NCBI GenBank assembly: GCA_020721165.1
Contig: DYNG01000045.1
Coordinates: forward strand, 1-6,637
DNA from: Desulfocapsa sulfexigens
Lineage (GTDB): Bacteria > Desulfobacterota > Desulfobulbia > Desulfobulbales > Desulfocapsaceae
Direction: 5' to 3'
Length of the DNA stretch: 6,637 nucleotides
Notes under the pieces: model-generated
Databases searched by the model: none
What the model was told of the DNA's origin: nothing
What the model saw: only the letters and a program-made list of their open reading frames with translations
In this document: positions 6,371 through 6,637 of the stretch, one piece after another
How the letters are laid out: each line of letters opens with the position of its first letter
Position numbering within the stretch: position 1 is the stretch's first letter
Translations under genes and position numbers: made by a program

Positions 6371-6637
6371 GGATCAAATCCGGGAATCGTGGCGATAATG
6401 ACCTGTCGCACAAGTTTGGTCACAACGGCATCATCAACATTTTCCATGAATAGGGCCAGTTCTTCTGCCTGGCGGCGATATTCGGCCGACTTCGCTTCAC
6501 ATTCCCGGCGCATCAAGCCGATCTTCTGTTCAGATTCGGCGTGCACGGCGCTCTGCTCAGCGGCAAAATGCTTCGTCAAGGCTTTTTTTTGCTCCTGGAC
6601 CCAGATATCGGCATTTTTTTGCTCGGCGGCTATACGG
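6367..6637 (-). CDS. V/A-type ATPase peripheral-stalk subunit G/H, 3' part only
   Basis: Open reading frame that enters from the right edge with no stop, so the N-terminus is missing; 89 residues are visible. They are mostly Ala, Glu, Gln, Lys and Arg in a long charged helix (coiled-coil style), followed by a short segment ending VRQVIIATIPGFDP. This fits the small G/H subunit, which pairs with E in the peripheral stalk that holds the A3B3 head against subunit I. Sequence alone is weak because coiled coils look alike; the call rests mainly on position, directly upstream of I as in Thermus and Enterococcus operons. A TTG at 6577-6579 could be read as a start, but the frame stays open and helical upstream (RIAAEQKNADIWVQEQKKA), so it is internal. 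The stop TGA overlaps the ATG of I in an ATGA arrangement. Two A runs (8 and 7 nt in the mRNA) lie near the edge. Confidence 0.8.
   Translation of the reverse strand, partial: RIAAEQKNADIWVQEQKKALTKHFAAEQSAVHAESEQKIGLMRRECEAKSAEYRRQAEELALFMENVDDAVVTKLVRQVIIATIPGFDP

Noticed and set aside
6577..6579. TTG as start of a complete 70-residue protein
   Set aside because: The frame is open to the window edge with the same helical composition, so the gene continues upstream.
1..6637. CRISPR array, mobile element, tRNA or defence system
   Set aside because: No spaced direct repeats, transposase motifs, terminal repeats or tRNA-like folds were seen; coding sequence of one operon fills the window.

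Overview
The window is a single, tightly packed minus-strand operon segment encoding a rotary V/A-type (archaeal-type) ATPase. Read in the direction of transcription (right to left) the genes are: a peripheral-stalk G/H subunit (start off the right edge), the membrane stator I, the rotor-ring subunit K (c), the stalk subunit E, the socket subunit C, the central-stalk subunit F, catalytic subunit A and non-catalytic subunit B (3' end off the left edge). This G/H-I-K-E-C-F-A-B order is the one known from Thermus, and close to the Enterococcus ntp operon. Subunit D would be expected just beyond base 1.

Layout. Coding sequence covers nearly everything. Most junctions overlap by 1 to 11 nt, which points to translational coupling. 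The exceptions flank the ring subunit K: a 57-nt gap before it and 12 nt after it. The 57-nt gap holds a perfect 8-bp inverted repeat directly followed by the best Shine-Dalgarno sequence in the window, which fits the need for many more copies of K than of I. No promoter, terminator, tRNA/rRNA, mobile element or CRISPR was seen. There is no plus-strand gene I can support.

How the parts work together. A and B form the A3B3 head that binds or hydrolyses ATP. F (with the unseen D) is the central shaft, and C is the socket that joins the shaft to the K ring. I supplies the stator half-channels and the essential arginine. E and G/H form the peripheral stalks. The ion could be H+ or Na+. The K sequence carries a Gln in helix 1 and Glu-Thr in helix 2, placed as in Na+-binding c subunits, so Na+ is plausible but unproven.

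Organism. AGGAGG-type ribosome sites, moderate GC and ATG/GTG starts indicate a bacterium rather than an archaeon. The divergent subunits suggest an anaerobic Gram-negative such as a Desulfobacterota member, but this is a low-confidence guess. The system is a known one; the less ordinary points are the K leader hairpin, the putative Na+ site, a short A C-terminus and a short, divergent C subunit.
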